Assembly: GCA_956465555.1 (NCBI GenBank)
Contig: OY101123.1
Location: 248,001 to 312,000, forward strand
Source: Nitzschia sp. pyKryTriq1
Lineage: Eukaryota; Bacillariophyta; Bacillariophyceae; Bacillariales; Bacillariaceae
Direction of reading: 5' to 3'
DNA length: 64,000 nt
Program-made: the position numbers and the translations under genes
Part shown: one piece after another, positions 21,735-32,201 of the stretch
How the letters are laid out: each line of letters opens with the position of its first letter
Position numbering within the stretch: position 1 is the first letter of the stretch
Notes under the pieces: generated by a model
Seen by the model: the letters and a program-made list of their open reading frames with translations, nothing else
Told to the model about the DNA's origin: nothing
Database searches by the model: none

Positions 21735-22342
21735 ATGTGCACAGATAAAGAGAATGAGGGTGAAGAATCCTCCGAAACGAATGGTGGTGATTCATCCAAT
21801 ATTCTAGATGAAACCGATTTCATGGTGGAAGAAAGTCTATACGGAAACTCTATCAGTCGGCACATGATGAATTTGGGAAACATCAACTACAGATCCGTCT
21901 CGAATGCCGACCAACAATGGCCAGGATCGAGAATCTTTTTGTGTTTCCCTTTCTCTCTCGAAAGGCATTGAAACGGACCTCTGCTCTCAAAGCCCAGTAT
22001 CAACAACTGATCGAGGTAATAGCCGTCGCACCGCGGGAAGCTATCCCCATCTATCAAGATCTGGTGATGGAAATGACGGAACGGGGAAATGCCGAAAGTA
22101 CGATCATTGGTCAGGTATTGATAGAGTGTGACGAAATCTTCTGGGTCAAAGACTTGTCCACAGGAGCGGTCCTTCAAGGCTACGAAGATGAGAAGTTTCG
22201 AAATGTCTTCCCTTTGGTTCGATTCGTAATGGTTGTGGAGACGATACCTCGGCAGCATCCCATCATACCCTTCGATATGGTGCCGGGAAACTGGCAAATA
22301 ACCGATATCGAGGATCATCTAGATGGAAAGTTAATGCTGTGA
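21735..22342 (+). pseudogene. Tim44-like domain gene, broken or frame-shifted
   Basis: Two overlapping forward frames carry what looks like one protein. Frame one (ATG at 21735) gives an acidic N-terminus to about 21971. Frame two, from 21917 to 22342, has the recognisable part: helices YQQLIEVIAVAPREAIPIYQ, a sheet region EIFWVKDLSTGAVLQGYED, LVRFVMVVE and the closing WQITDIEDHLDGKL. That ending, with W-x-I-x-D-I-x-D, resembles the C-terminal Tim44/Mba1-like domain that sits at the inner mitochondrial membrane. No GT/AG pair was found that would join the two frames, so a frameshift is the simplest reading. It lies just upstream of the Tex-like relic and shares its decayed look. Confidence 0.4.
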
Positions 22343-22442
22343 TTGGATGTGCACGGCGGCTACACAGTGGTTTGGTGAGGTTCCATCCAGATGAAATACT
22401 ATCAAAAGTGGGTTCTTCTTTAGTCATTCCATTATGGCATGG

Positions 22443-22470
22443 CCACACACACACACACACACACACACAC
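22443..22470. repeat. (CA)n microsatellite
   Basis: A run of about thirteen CA units between the Tim44-like and Tex-like relics. Confidence 0.9.
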
Positions 22471-22779
22471 AACTACTCTATTGAGACGTCGAGGAGTGCT
22501 AAAAGTATTTGTACTTGAATTCCCAACCAGGCACTCTCAAACAAAGCAACCTTCTGATCAACTACCTGCACCCAAAATCCAGCCTGCACCCTTGGTAGAT
22601 GAAACAGAAGAAGAACCGGGCATGATTCCCACAACTTCGAGAAGAGTGGTGAGACGACGTTAGCAGTGACGACAGCTTCGAAGAGGAAGAAGTCGTATTC
22701 GAAGAGGGAGTAGAAATTGTGGACGATGAAGAATTTGTGGACGAATAAGTGCTTCAGGAGTCAACAAACTATATCCAAG

Positions 22780-24258
22780 GGCAAACTGTCGTCAAAAGTA
22801 TCCAAAGAAATCGAGCATGAAGAAGGACTCCAAACACTGTTGCAAAGTGAACATACAAAAACAAATCCGGAACGCAACACAATTGAAATTTTTGAAGATG
22901 AAGACGAAACCGAGACAAACGGCTTCACCATGGTGCAGAAAGATGATTATTCAGTTCCAGTTCCGTCGGATGAAGATAAAGAAGTGGGGAACTGGGATGC
23001 ATTGGATCAAGACCGCGAGATGAAGCAAGCACCAAGAGCATCTCCTTCGGCCGGGCTCCATCCTGACTGCAAATTTCACAGACTTGTGTGTCTCGTATAC
23101 ATCTTGATGGTAGGTGGGGGAGAAGCGGCTAGCCTTGTGTTTGTGTTGGACGATGATGAGACCCACGGTGGACCCAAACATCAACTACTTCGTATGGATG
23201 ATATCAACCTAGACAGTTGCCACTTCTCGGATTCTGCGATACCTCGTGTTATTGACCAGTGTCAAAAATTATGACGACTATGGAGGGCATTTGATGTATT
23301 TGAAAGGCCATCAGGTACTCGCCATTCGACGGGGAGTCGATCAAAAGCAATTGAGTAGTAGCTATGACATTGATGGTTGCTACGGCGGGAGTCGAAGTGA
23401 ATTCGTGCAGTTTGGAAATCTTGGAAAAGGTGCCCGGTACACAAAAGTTGGCACCGAAAATTATGGCCGCGCGTCCTTTGAGTCAACGTACCGATCTACT
23501 ACGGGTGTCCCTCGGCTGCGTTCTTGCCTTTGACCCCTGCGGTGGTGGAGCCACTCGATGCGACGACGCTAGACCATCCCGAGTCCTACGATTTGGCGCG
23601 ATGGCTTTTGAAGAAATTATCATGAAAACTTGATCAGCCGATTTCAGATCCTCCACCCAGATCTGAATGGCGTCAAGTGTGGGATCCGCTTCTGCGGGAG
23701 GCGTCCGCCAAATTCCAAGTCAGCCAAGACCGTGTCCTGACAGTACTTGGCAATCTTGTCGATTCAATCAACCTCGTGGATCCTCGCATCAAAGATTTAG
23801 AAACGAGCTTCACAGATCCGTGTGAAGCATCAACCGAAGGCTGTTCCATGCTCCCTTCCGATTTGGCTGAATCGTCTAAGGTACTTGCATCCGTTGCCCC
23901 CAAAAGGGGCATTCTCGGCGTGGTTCGAAATATTTTGGATTTTGGCGCTTTGATTGACTTTGGCGGACCCAACGATGGACTATTGCACAAATCCTATCTT
24001 GGATCCAATCTACGCTTGGAAAATTTATTGATAGGTCAGTCGATCGGTGTGGATATTCTAAGTGTACGGTGCGACAAGGTTTCGTTGGGAGTTCATGGGA
24101 TGCGGTCCGAACCACTACAAGAGGCAGTGCCCCGTCAGTGGGGACAGGCAGTGTCCTCACGGAAGCGAAAGCGACAAAGATTGAGAGCTAGTTGGACTAG
24201 ACTCTATAGCAAAGCAGTGCTTGCAGACTATCTAAGCTGCTATACGAAGTACCGGTAG
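22780..24258 (+). pseudogene. Decayed Tex-like / S1-domain RNA-binding protein gene
   Basis: Tex proteins are nucleic-acid-binding proteins with an RNase H-like (YqgF) domain, a helix-hairpin-helix region and a C-terminal S1 domain. Pieces occur in order over three forward frames. About 23280-23370 reads YLKGHQVLAIRRGVDQKQL, the conserved HRxLAIxRG entry of Tex. About 23385-23500 reads AGVEVNSCSLEILEKVPG and LAPKIMAARPL, the HhH part. About 23550-23630 reads DHPESYDLARWLLKKLS, and 23677-24120 reads DPRIKDLETSF, GVVRNILDFGALIDFGGPND and GLLHKSYLG, the S1 domain. The first two pieces abut, so the middle (YqgF part, roughly 200 residues) has been lost. Several frame changes and stops separate the rest. 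Upstream acidic sequence (22780-23030) may be its N-terminus. Confidence 0.68.
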
Positions 24259-24798
24259 AGACTGTGGGGTGGGCGTTGTTTGTCCGGACAAGGGAATAAC
24301 AGATACCAGCTTCAACTTCAAGACTTTATTTCTCGGCTATATCAGGAGTATGATGAACCCATCGGTTCATGCACTGTTTACAACCAAGCACTTTGAACTT
24401 GTTTGGCTTTCTACTGCGAACGACTATGAGTTCAGCGAGTCCGCTAGAAGGGAGCGATATGCACTTGCGAGCCTTTTCATTTTGACACAAAAGGGGCGAG
24501 TCATGGGCTCAGTCGGACAACTGGCTTTCAGAATCATCGTATGTGTGCAGTTGGTTCGGAGTCACGTGCATTGCATCCAAGAACAACGGGACTATTGCGA
24601 CAACGACGAACAAAACTAATACTTGTGCTGCACTGTACTGTACTGTACGAATACTTGACGAACGAGGATACGATAGCAAACGAAAACGAACGAGGATACG
24701 ATAGCAACAAACGACCACATCGTTCACGGAAGACAGTGAAACATCATACTCCGGTAGCAATCAACGACTACTATTAGAATAGAGCTATATTTTTATCA
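24259..24798. other. Intergenic, nothing recognised
   Basis: About 540 bp after the Tex relic. It contains a short tandem repeat of an AACGAGGATACGATAGCAA unit near 24659-24709 and a GTACTGTACTGTAC run near 24635. No gene was accepted. Confidence 0.5.
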
Positions 24799-25545
24799 TC
24801 ATTCTATCATTGTTCCAGTATCAAACGCTTCCGACACCCCCGCTAGTATAGAAAGTGGCACACCGCCAAACCAACTTACCCGCGTGATGATCAAGTCCAT
24901 GGTCAAGCGCCTCTTCCATCGCAAGTGTTTGTCAGTAGATTTTTTAATTGTAGCTGCACGGAACCGCACCATTTCTGATGCGGGTCCATGGGGGGACGTA
25001 AAGTAGCATGTCATACGAGCTGTTCGGACGGGGCTGTGGGCAACCCAAAACTGTCCGGCTCTCAACGCGCTTTCTCCGGAACCCCAAACCGGCTCCTCCC
25101 ACATCAAACGACCTGACAAAGTCGCTCGACGCTTACGGGAATCTTTCAACTTTACCACAATTTCTACTATACACAGCACGGAAGGGAGGCTCACACTCAG
25201 AGACGCGATCAACACGCGGGTGGGCTGGTCCAGCGGCGCGGCAACCTCAATTCCAACAGGGGTGACGAAAATGACCGAAGTCAAAATAATGATCGCAAAA
25301 TGAGCGGAAAAGTGACGACGATGCAAGGGCTTTCTGTCGAGTTGGGATCGATCCAAGATCAAATGTAACGGGATTTTGTCTACTGCGGAGCGTAGGATTG
25401 AACGAAGCTGGTGATCGTTTCTCGTCGAAATGGCAAACGACCGCGGCAACGGTGTTCGGGCGGCCAAGTGTACGGGCGGGCGTAGAAAGTGAACGGTGTC
25501 GCCAGTCGTTTTTCTTCAAATTCGGACATCTCGTACATGATTCAA
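24799..25545 (-). pseudogene. Unrecognised membrane-protein coding stretch, probably broken
   Basis: On the reverse strand an ATG at about 25538 opens a frame (MYEMSEFEEKRLATPFTFYARP) that stops near 25390. A second reverse frame, open from about 25515 to 24799 with no ATG at its start, carries two hydrophobic helices (AHFAIIILTSVIFVTPVGI and VLIASLSVSLPSVLCIVEIVV). Together they look like one gene disrupted by a frame change. The family is not recognised. It belongs to the run of decayed genes from 21.7 kb onward. Confidence 0.35.
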
Positions 25546-25573
25546 TGCAACGGTGAGAGGGTGTATGTAGCAC

Positions 25574-26453
25574 TTTTACTGCTACTGCATCATGTGTGCC
25601 AAGGAAGAAACCGATGTTTGCGATGCTTTTGAGTTTCGAAACGGATCACAGTTCGGCCGTTTCGAAAAATCGGTCGATGATCATTCTTCAGATTGCGTGC
25701 TTTGTACATTATTCGGCGCTTGTGCTCCTCGCGCGAATAGCACGAATCTTTCATCTATCTGTTGATTGCGATGCGGTCCCTCATCTTCGCGCGCTCCTCG
25801 CACCGAGCAGCAAAAAGTCAGTCACAAAACGCGGCCAACGGGGGATGTACTACTAATAGCTACTAGTATACTCGCAATCAATATCTACCTTGTCCTAATC
25901 CTAAGATTTCATCTCTTTCCTGTAGATTCTGGCAAGATTGATTAGATTTGTCGGGCCTCTCTTTTACTCCTAATATCTGTAGAGTACTCATGCTGGTGGT
26001 GGTGAAGGATGTGAGAATAGTATGAGCAGGGCATTAGTACCAAGAAGCAAGAACAATGAACATTCACATGCGGTCGCCTCAGTCATCATAGTAGTTACTC
26101 CTCTAGAGTCAATATAGCGTTCATATTAGTGCTCGGAGAGCAGTGTCTTTTGCCTTCAACGGAACACTTTCGATGATTGCATGATGATAATAATATTCTG
26201 GTGCCAACGGACTTGCAAGAAGAGTCAACAAGGAAGTTTGAAATGAAGAGTGGCAGTTCTAGTTTTTCCAGTTACTGTGCTACTAGAAGAAGAATAATCT
26301 TCGACGCGTCTACAGAATGCCGGTGGTATTTGAAGCGAGGAGGACGCCAACATTCGTCAGAGCATGCCACATAGTAATACATTGACTAATACAAAAAAAT
26401 TTAGTTTCGGCGGCTGCCGTGCTTCCATCATACCGTACGTACATACTGGTCAT
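25574..26453. other. Intergenic, no gene seen
   Basis: About 880 bp with scattered AT-rich tracts and short TACTAGTA runs near 25850. Small frames are present at chance level only. Confidence 0.5.
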
Positions 26454-27020
26454 TCACCTTCCCATTTTTCTAGAAACTATCAAAATTTCGTCATCCCAAT
26501 ACGGAATTGAATCATTATCGACCGGATTCCAAGTTTCGATGTATCCCCCCAAAAAGAACAATCCCGTCAAGTAGGCTACCAAGGCACCCGTACCGACAAA
26601 AATGGCCAGAGCGATCATAGGATGCCTATTGAGCAACTGGTTGGTCGAAGTTTCGACATGCTGGAAGCTGGCGTGGGAGGCTCGTAGGAACGAATTCACT
26701 TTCAGCTCGAACTCTCGTTGACTCTCGAAAGACGACGAAGATCCTCGTCCTCGTCGTCCATCTGGATTATTATCATCGTCTTGGTAAAATAATTGAACAT
26801 TTGTCGGTGAATTTGCTGTGCGAGCGGAATTTCTTGGGTGGATGCTGGGAATGGAGTGGTGCTTGTTGGTCGACGCGTTGGAGGGAGACTTCGAGTGGAG
26901 ATTACGTAGTTTAGTCCCCGTAGTTGGAACAATCGGTTGAAATCCATACGTTTCATTCGAGAGGTATAGCAGAGCGAAGAAAAGCAAACATATGCATGGC
27001 GTCCTTCTGTTGTGCATCAT
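26454..27020 (-). CDS. Small predicted plastid membrane protein, unknown function
   Basis: A 188-residue intronless frame with ATG at 27020. The N-terminus is a signal peptide (ICLLFFALLYLSNETYG) followed by FQPI, an ASAFAP-like cleavage site, so import into the complex plastid is likely. A Ser/Asn-rich linker with an acidic DDDNN patch follows. The mature part has an amphipathic helix (REFELKVNSFLRASHASFQHVETSTNQLL) and one long membrane helix (MIALAIFVGTGALVAYLTGLFFLGGY, about 138-163), ending in a short polar tail. The pattern resembles small thylakoid or envelope proteins, but no family is recognised. Confidence 0.7.
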   Translation of the reverse strand: MMHNRRTPCICLLFFALLYLSNETYGFQPIVPTTGTKLRNLHSKSPSNASTNKHHSIPSIHPRNSARTANSPTNVQLFYQDDDNNPDGRRGRGSSSSFESQREFELKVNSFLRASHASFQHVETSTNQLLNRHPMIALAIFVGTGALVAYLTGLFFLGGYIETWNPVDNDSIPYWDDEILIVSRKMGR

Positions 27021-27670
27021 GGTTGAACTGTGCCAGAGTACAAGTAGACTTGGTACGAATAGTTACTTTCTCTTTCTGTGGAGTATAAGGAAGATGATTA
27101 TAATACGAATACGAATATCTCTACCGATATCGATCACCAACTCCTCAAGCTGTGGATTTGGAAGAAAACGACGACGGATGCGCTCGAACGCTGAATAATG
27201 ATGCGATGCTGATGAATGAAAGGAATTTGTTTCTTCCCGCTTGTTGTACGGCACAATTTCCTTTTGACTGCGTGCTTCTGTTCTGTTGTTGCCAAAGTTA
27301 ATTAAGAGTGCCGTGTCGCATTGATCTGACGTGGCGCACAGAATGTCATGCGTGCGATGCGATCGACGATGATGATTTGGATCGGTCGGGCGATCGATCG
27401 CTGCGTTTGGGTCCTGTTGGTCGAACGATCATGTCCCGCCATCATGGACAAAATGCAGGTACCGGTACTGTATACTGCTGCTGTACCGGTAGACTACTAT
27501 TACAGTACCTCAGCTGCATCAGTATATTCGTAATAAGCTACCCGAGCAGAGAGGACCGGTACGTACTAATAATATGTTTTGTCTCTTCTTTTGATTTGGG
27601 ATCCTCTATTCGTTATTCATGATGATGTATCAGCAGCAGCTGGTGATGGCGTCGTCACCTTTGTATCAAA
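27021..27670. other. Intergenic with TACCGGTA palindromes
   Basis: About 650 bp. TACCGGTA occurs at 27460 and 27484, and a near match at 27554. No gene is accepted; forward frames at 27308-27622 look random. Confidence 0.5.
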
Positions 27671-28846
27671 TTAAAACATTGCAGCGGCGATGGCAACCAT
27701 TGACATGGTGGCAGCGGCGATCGAGGTGGAGCTAGCTCCAGAGTTGGATGTTCGGGCTTCGGCCTGGGCAGTGTCGAATTGCAAGTCGAACTCGGCGGCA
27801 CCGGCTCCGTCACCTTGCAAGTCACGGTCGGCAGCTCGAAGTCGACGACGAGCGTTTCCGAACTGCATCGATGCCACACCGGCTCCATCAACGGTTCCTA
27901 CGTTGGCGTAGAACTGGGCGAACAAGATCGTCGAGAAACGGCAGGTCGACTGACCGATGCACGCAGCGGCGTCGTAGCTGGTCAACAAGTTGCCGGCAGC
28001 AAGGCCGTCAGCAATGGCAAGTTGGTTGATGCCTCCTCCCTTGGTGAACGTGAAGTCGTCAATCGAACGCATGAAGATACCATCGGCCTTGGCTTCGTCT
28101 TCGGGGGTGACACAGACGTGGATGATTTGACCTTGGTTTCGGGGAAGAACACGGGTGGCTTCGTCCAAAGGAGCAAAGGAGTTTTCAGTGCACTCGAATC
28201 CACGAACCTCGTAGGCTTGGTTGGCAGTACGGACGAGACGGTTCTTGGGGGCAACGTTGATGGTACCGATCTGGAATCCGTCGGTCAAGTCAACGGTGAG
28301 AGTAATGAGGGTCTCAAGGAAGTTGACTTCGACAGGGGTGGTGATGCCCAACCTGGTATCGGTCCACAATCCGAATCGAACACAGAAACGGACTTCGGCA
28401 ATCAATTGGTTGTCGACAGTAGTTTCGTTGTAGATATCGCTTGTTTGCTGTGAGATGGTCTGGGGGTCGAATTCAGCGACAATAGTGGCTTCACGACCAT
28501 TGAAAGCACCACTATCCAGCATGGTGGCGCTGGGGTTGGCGAAGTCGGCGGCAGCTGCAAGCTGCGCGCTTTCAAGAAGGAAGGGCCCGGGAGCAGCCCA
28601 CATGGCACTGCTGTCCAGCGAGGCGGTCGGATTGGCAGCAGTGTCAACCTGACAGTCCGGAGCCTTCCACAAAGTAAACTTGGGCATGCCAGAGTTGATG
28701 TAGTCGGTGACTGGGAAGGTGAGATTGAAAGTATTCGCGTCGAATTTGAAGAGCGGCTCTTGCAGAGCCCACTTCTGAGCTAGGGTGGCACCTTGGGCCG
28801 AGGCAACAGCGGCCGTGGTGGCGGCAACGAGGGCGGTGAACTTCAT
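27671..28846 (-). CDS. Secreted six-cysteine protein, copy A of a tandem pair
   Basis: A 391-residue intronless protein with a clean signal peptide (MKFTALVAATTAAVASAQ). The body is beta-rich in pattern, with six cysteines (DCQ, FCV, ECT, VCV, ACI, TCR) likely paired outside the cell. A basic RRRLRAADRDLQ segment lies near 340, a possible processing site, and the C-terminus is a Ser/Ala-rich then hydrophobic tail (TSIAAATMSMVAIAAAMF), which suggests a GPI signal or weak anchor. Codon use is strongly biased to C/G-ending codons, a sign of high expression. It differs from copy B (30487-31662) at only six residues. The family is not recognised; a cell-wall or mucilage protein is a guess. Confidence 0.85.
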   Translation of the reverse strand: MKFTALVAATTAAVASAQGATLAQKWALQEPLFKFDANTFNLTFPVTDYINSGMPKFTLWKAPDCQVDTAANPTASLDSSAMWAAPGPFLLESAQLAAAADFANPSATMLDSGAFNGREATIVAEFDPQTISQQTSDIYNETTVDNQLIAEVRFCVRFGLWTDTRLGITTPVEVNFLETLITLTVDLTDGFQIGTINVAPKNRLVRTANQAYEVRGFECTENSFAPLDEATRVLPRNQGQIIHVCVTPEDEAKADGIFMRSIDDFTFTKGGGINQLAIADGLAAGNLLTSYDAAACIGQSTCRFSTILFAQFYANVGTVDGAGVASMQFGNARRRLRAADRDLQGDGAGAAEFDLQFDTAQAEARTSNSGASSTSIAAATMSMVAIAAAMF

Positions 28847-30009
28847 GTTTGCTGTTGTTGTTGTTGTTGTCGTTGGTTTGACGGTTTTGGCTTTTGGGAA
28901 ATTGTGAGACTATTGGAAGGTCGAGGATTGGTTTTCTGTTTTCGTTTTGTGAAATCTTTTCCCCTTTGCTGCGGTCATTAGTCGTGGTAATTAGACATGG
29001 TTTTTTCTTTTGGCTCCTTTTTCTATATGCCACGGTGGATAAATATCCCGATAATTATATTTACTAGTGATGTTTCGGTCTTTCTCGGAGGAACTTCGAC
29101 ATCGTGGATTATGAGTAATCATCCTACACATAGACTACAAGTACCAGGTACGGTATCGGTACGCTACTACTAGTACAGTACTAGTACATTGTTTTTCTCG
29201 TACCCTCACTGTTCTGACTGCTGACTGGCTTTACCCGCGCTCAATAAATTCTCCGTTATTGCGCAATCAACGTAACAACAAATCAACTCTCCAGTATCAT
29301 ACGGTACCGGTACTGTACTAGTACTACCGAGCTACTATGGTAGTAGTAGACAGGGCACTTTTTCTCTGCTTTACGATATAAGGTAGTACTAGATTAGTAC
29401 GGTACTACTAGGAACCTACCAGGTACTGTTAGCTCCTATCTAATAGCGCTAGCTCTACTCTCTACTACTACTCTAGAGTACATCGTAAAGTAGCGAAGAG
29501 TAGTAGTAGTAGTAGTAGCTACTACTGCTCTTGTCGTAACTATCTCTTCTTCTTCTACTGCGTATGGATCTCACCAACTGAAAATAACTCCTCGGTACTA
29601 CCATGACACCGTGTCCTACTAGCTAGTAGAGTTCTTCTATTTACTCTATCTAAGGAGCATAGTACGTTAGTGGTCCAAGGACGAGGGGGACGGTTGTCGA
29701 CTGAAAAAGGGCTTTTCTGTCTCATCCTCTCAGTGGTGTCTCTGACCGCGAGCTCCTGCTGCTGGTGCCGTCTTGAGGAGACGAACAAGCAATGCATTTG
29801 GTTCAAACGACCAATGCATGCAGCATACACTGCCTCTATTATCGGATTTGTTCGTCGTCTCTTGAGCATTGGTTCTTCGAGCGTGTTGAAGAAAAGTTGA
29901 ATCGAATCGAATAGGTCTAGAGTAGTAATATGGCGTTGATGGTCGTCATCACTTACCGTTTCTATCAGACACGATTTGATGATTCTACTGCAACACTACC
30001 GACGAAGAA
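28847..30009. other. Intergenic: duplicated promoter plus palindrome-rich DNA
   Basis: 28847-29055 is the 5' flank shared with copy B (at 31663-31860). It holds, on the reverse strand, a CCAAT box (CTTCCAATAGTCTCAC) about 60 bp before the start codon. 29130-29540 is rich in TAGTAGTAC/GGTACC runs with TACCGGTA at 29305. No gene was accepted at 29555-29900. Confidence 0.6.
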
Positions 30010-30375
30010 ATGGTGTATTCTTGGCATCCCTTCGAAAACAGTTTAGTGGAAAACACTTTTCCCTTTGCGCATCCCAAACAATTTGAGGGTCTACACGCAT
30101 CGTTGGTCGACTACTCGTCATTTGTCGTCCAAGTGGATTTGCCCGCCGATTCAGGAAATATTGAAGAGGCAATGGCCACACTACTCCTGCCTTCCAATCA
30201 ACACGAACTACTACGACGACAATTGGAGATGAGTCGCGTGGCTCCTCTCCTGACCTATGGGCTAGGACCTGAGAATGCACATCGCTACGAAGACGCCTTT
30301 TCGACACTCCTAAGGGCCCTCAAACATCATCTGGAAACTCGATTGCCACCGCGGAAGGCGAGTCGTGCTGACTGA
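30010..30375 (+). CDS. Short ORF between the duplicates, possible gene fragment
   Basis: A 121-residue frame with ATG at 30010 and an in-frame stop just upstream (29980). It has ordinary protein composition: HPKQFEGLHASLVDYSSFVVQVDLP, then helices EEAMATLLLPSNQHELLRRQLEM and a C-terminal YEDAFSTLLRALKHHLE. The layout (a short strand with FVVQV, then paired helices) recalls the end of exostosin-type glycosyltransferases, but the resemblance is weak. It points opposite to the flanking secreted-protein copies and lies in the non-duplicated DNA between them. It may be a C-terminal remnant of a longer gene. Confidence 0.4.
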   Translation: MVYSWHPFENSLVENTFPFAHPKQFEGLHASLVDYSSFVVQVDLPADSGNIEEAMATLLLPSNQHELLRRQLEMSRVAPLLTYGLGPENAHRYEDAFSTLLRALKHHLETRLPPRKASRAD

Positions 30376-30486
30376 GGTAAAGTACTTCTGAGCGGTGGTT
30401 GTTTTCAGTGGTAATTATTTGGATTCTATTCTTGTATCTCTTACTGTACATTTTTTCATCTATGTATCCCAGTCGTCCGCATCAAT

Positions 30487-31662
30487 TTACAACATTGCGG
30501 CAGCGATGGCAACCATCGACATGGTGGCAGCGGCGATCGAGGTGGAGCTAGCTCCAGAGTTGGATGTTCGGGCTTCGGCCTGGGCAGTGTCGAATTGCAA
30601 GTCGAACTCGGCGGCACCGGCTCCGTCACCTTGCAAGTCACGGTCGGCAGCTCGAAGTCGACGACGAGTGTTTCCGAACTGCATCGATGCCACACCGGCA
30701 CCATCAACGGTTCCTACGTTGGCGTAGAATTGGGCGAACAAGATCGTCGAGAAACGGCAGGTCGACTGACCGATGCACGCAGCGGCGTCGTAGCTGGTCA
30801 ACAAGTTGCCGGCAGCAAGGCCGTCAGCAATGGCAAGCTGGTTGATGCCGCCTCCCTTGGTGAACGTGAAGTCGTCAATCGAACGCATGAAGATACCATC
30901 GGCCTTGGCTTCGTCTTCGGGGGTGACACAGACGTGGATGATTTGACCTTGGTTTCGGGGAAGAATACGGGTGGCTTCGTCCAAAGGATCAAAGGAGTTT
31001 TCAGTGCACTCGAATCCACGAACCTCGTAGGCTTGGTTGGCAGTACGGACGAGACGGTTCTTGGGGGCAACGTTGATGGTACCGATCTGGAATCCGTCGG
31101 TCAAGTCAACGGTGAGAGTAATGAGGGTCTCAAGGAAGTTGACTTCGACAGGGGTGGAGATGCCCAACCTGGTGTCGGTCCACAATCCGAATCGAACGCA
31201 GAAACGGACTTCGGCAATCAATTGGTTGTCGACAGTAGTTTCGTTGTAGATATCGCTTGTTTGCTGTGAGATGGTCTGGGGGTCGAATTCAGCGACAATA
31301 GTGGCTTCACGACCATTGAAAGCACCACTATCCAGCATGGTGGCGCTGGGGTTGGCGAAGTCGGCGGCAGCTGCAAGCTGCGCGCTTTCAAGAAGGAAGG
31401 GCCCGGGAGCAGCCCACATGGCACTGCTGTCCAGCGAGGCGGTCGGATTGGCAGCAGTGTCAACTTGACAGTCCGGAGCCTTCCACAAAGTAAACTTGGG
31501 CATGCCAGAGTTGATGTAGTCGGTGACTGGGAAGGTGAGATTGAAAGTATTCGCGTCGAATTTGAAGAGCGGCTCTTGCAGAGCCCACTTCTCAGCGAGG
31601 GTGGCACCTTGGGCCGAGGCAACAGCGGCCGTGGTGGCGGCAACGAGGGCGGTGAACTTCAT
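30487..31662 (-). CDS. Secreted six-cysteine protein, copy B of a tandem pair
   Basis: Same length (391) and architecture as copy A at 27671-28846: signal peptide, six cysteines, basic RRRLRAAD segment and hydrophobic C-tail. The six differences seen are Q/E in the early ATLAxKWA, T/S in GIxTPV, A/D and V/I around the ENSF..DEATR segment, A/T before RRRLR, and F/L at the last residue. All are conservative or mild and both frames are intact, which suggests recent duplication or gene conversion under constraint. About 200 bp of promoter is duplicated too, so both copies are probably expressed alike. Confidence 0.85.
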   Translation of the reverse strand: MKFTALVAATTAAVASAQGATLAEKWALQEPLFKFDANTFNLTFPVTDYINSGMPKFTLWKAPDCQVDTAANPTASLDSSAMWAAPGPFLLESAQLAAAADFANPSATMLDSGAFNGREATIVAEFDPQTISQQTSDIYNETTVDNQLIAEVRFCVRFGLWTDTRLGISTPVEVNFLETLITLTVDLTDGFQIGTINVAPKNRLVRTANQAYEVRGFECTENSFDPLDEATRILPRNQGQIIHVCVTPEDEAKADGIFMRSIDDFTFTKGGGINQLAIADGLAAGNLLTSYDAAACIGQSTCRFSTILFAQFYANVGTVDGAGVASMQFGNTRRRLRAADRDLQGDGAGAAEFDLQFDTAQAEARTSNSGASSTSIAAATMSMVAIAAAML

Positions 31663-32201
31663 GTTTGCTGTTGTTGTCGTCTTCGTCGTTAGTTTGACGG
31701 TTTTGGCGTTTGGGAAATTGTGAGACTATTGGAAGGTCGAGGATTAGTTTTCTGTTTTCGTTTTGTGAAATCTTTTCCCCTTTGTTGCGGTCATCAGTCA
31801 TGGTTATGTCTTTCGGCTCCTTTTTTATGTATGCCCCACGGTGGATAGATACCCCGCTATTGGCATTTTGGCTTACTCGGGAGAACTTATTTAGTTGCCT
31901 TCGAAGTCTTGTGCGAGGTCTATTCTGACGTACTCGTAGGAGTTCGGAGACTTCGCATCGTTTCGCACGCATGCGCACGCGCAAGAGACAAGAAGAAAAA
32001 TTCACAGAGGACTGCGTCATTTTTGTTTGGATAGCTTGTGTTATCTATTATAGACTACCAGTAGTATATATAACTACCGCTATTACGAGTAATCTGTTCC
32101 GAGTGCGAGAGGGAGGGTCATCGACATTCTACATGATGTCAGTTTCAAGTGGATAGTATCAGCCCATCAGAATCGATCTATCTCTCTAGGGATAGGTACA
32201 T
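31663..32201. other. Divergent promoter region (copy B / C-N hydrolase)
   Basis: 31663-31860 matches the 5' flank of copy A, including the CCAAT box on the reverse strand. Homology fades after about 31860. The remainder serves as upstream DNA of the hydrolase gene; no ORF is accepted. Confidence 0.6.

Noticed and set aside
27779-28453. Long forward frames opposite both secreted-protein copies (also 30595-31269)
   Set aside because: Kept open by the strong codon bias of the real genes; no start context or domain.
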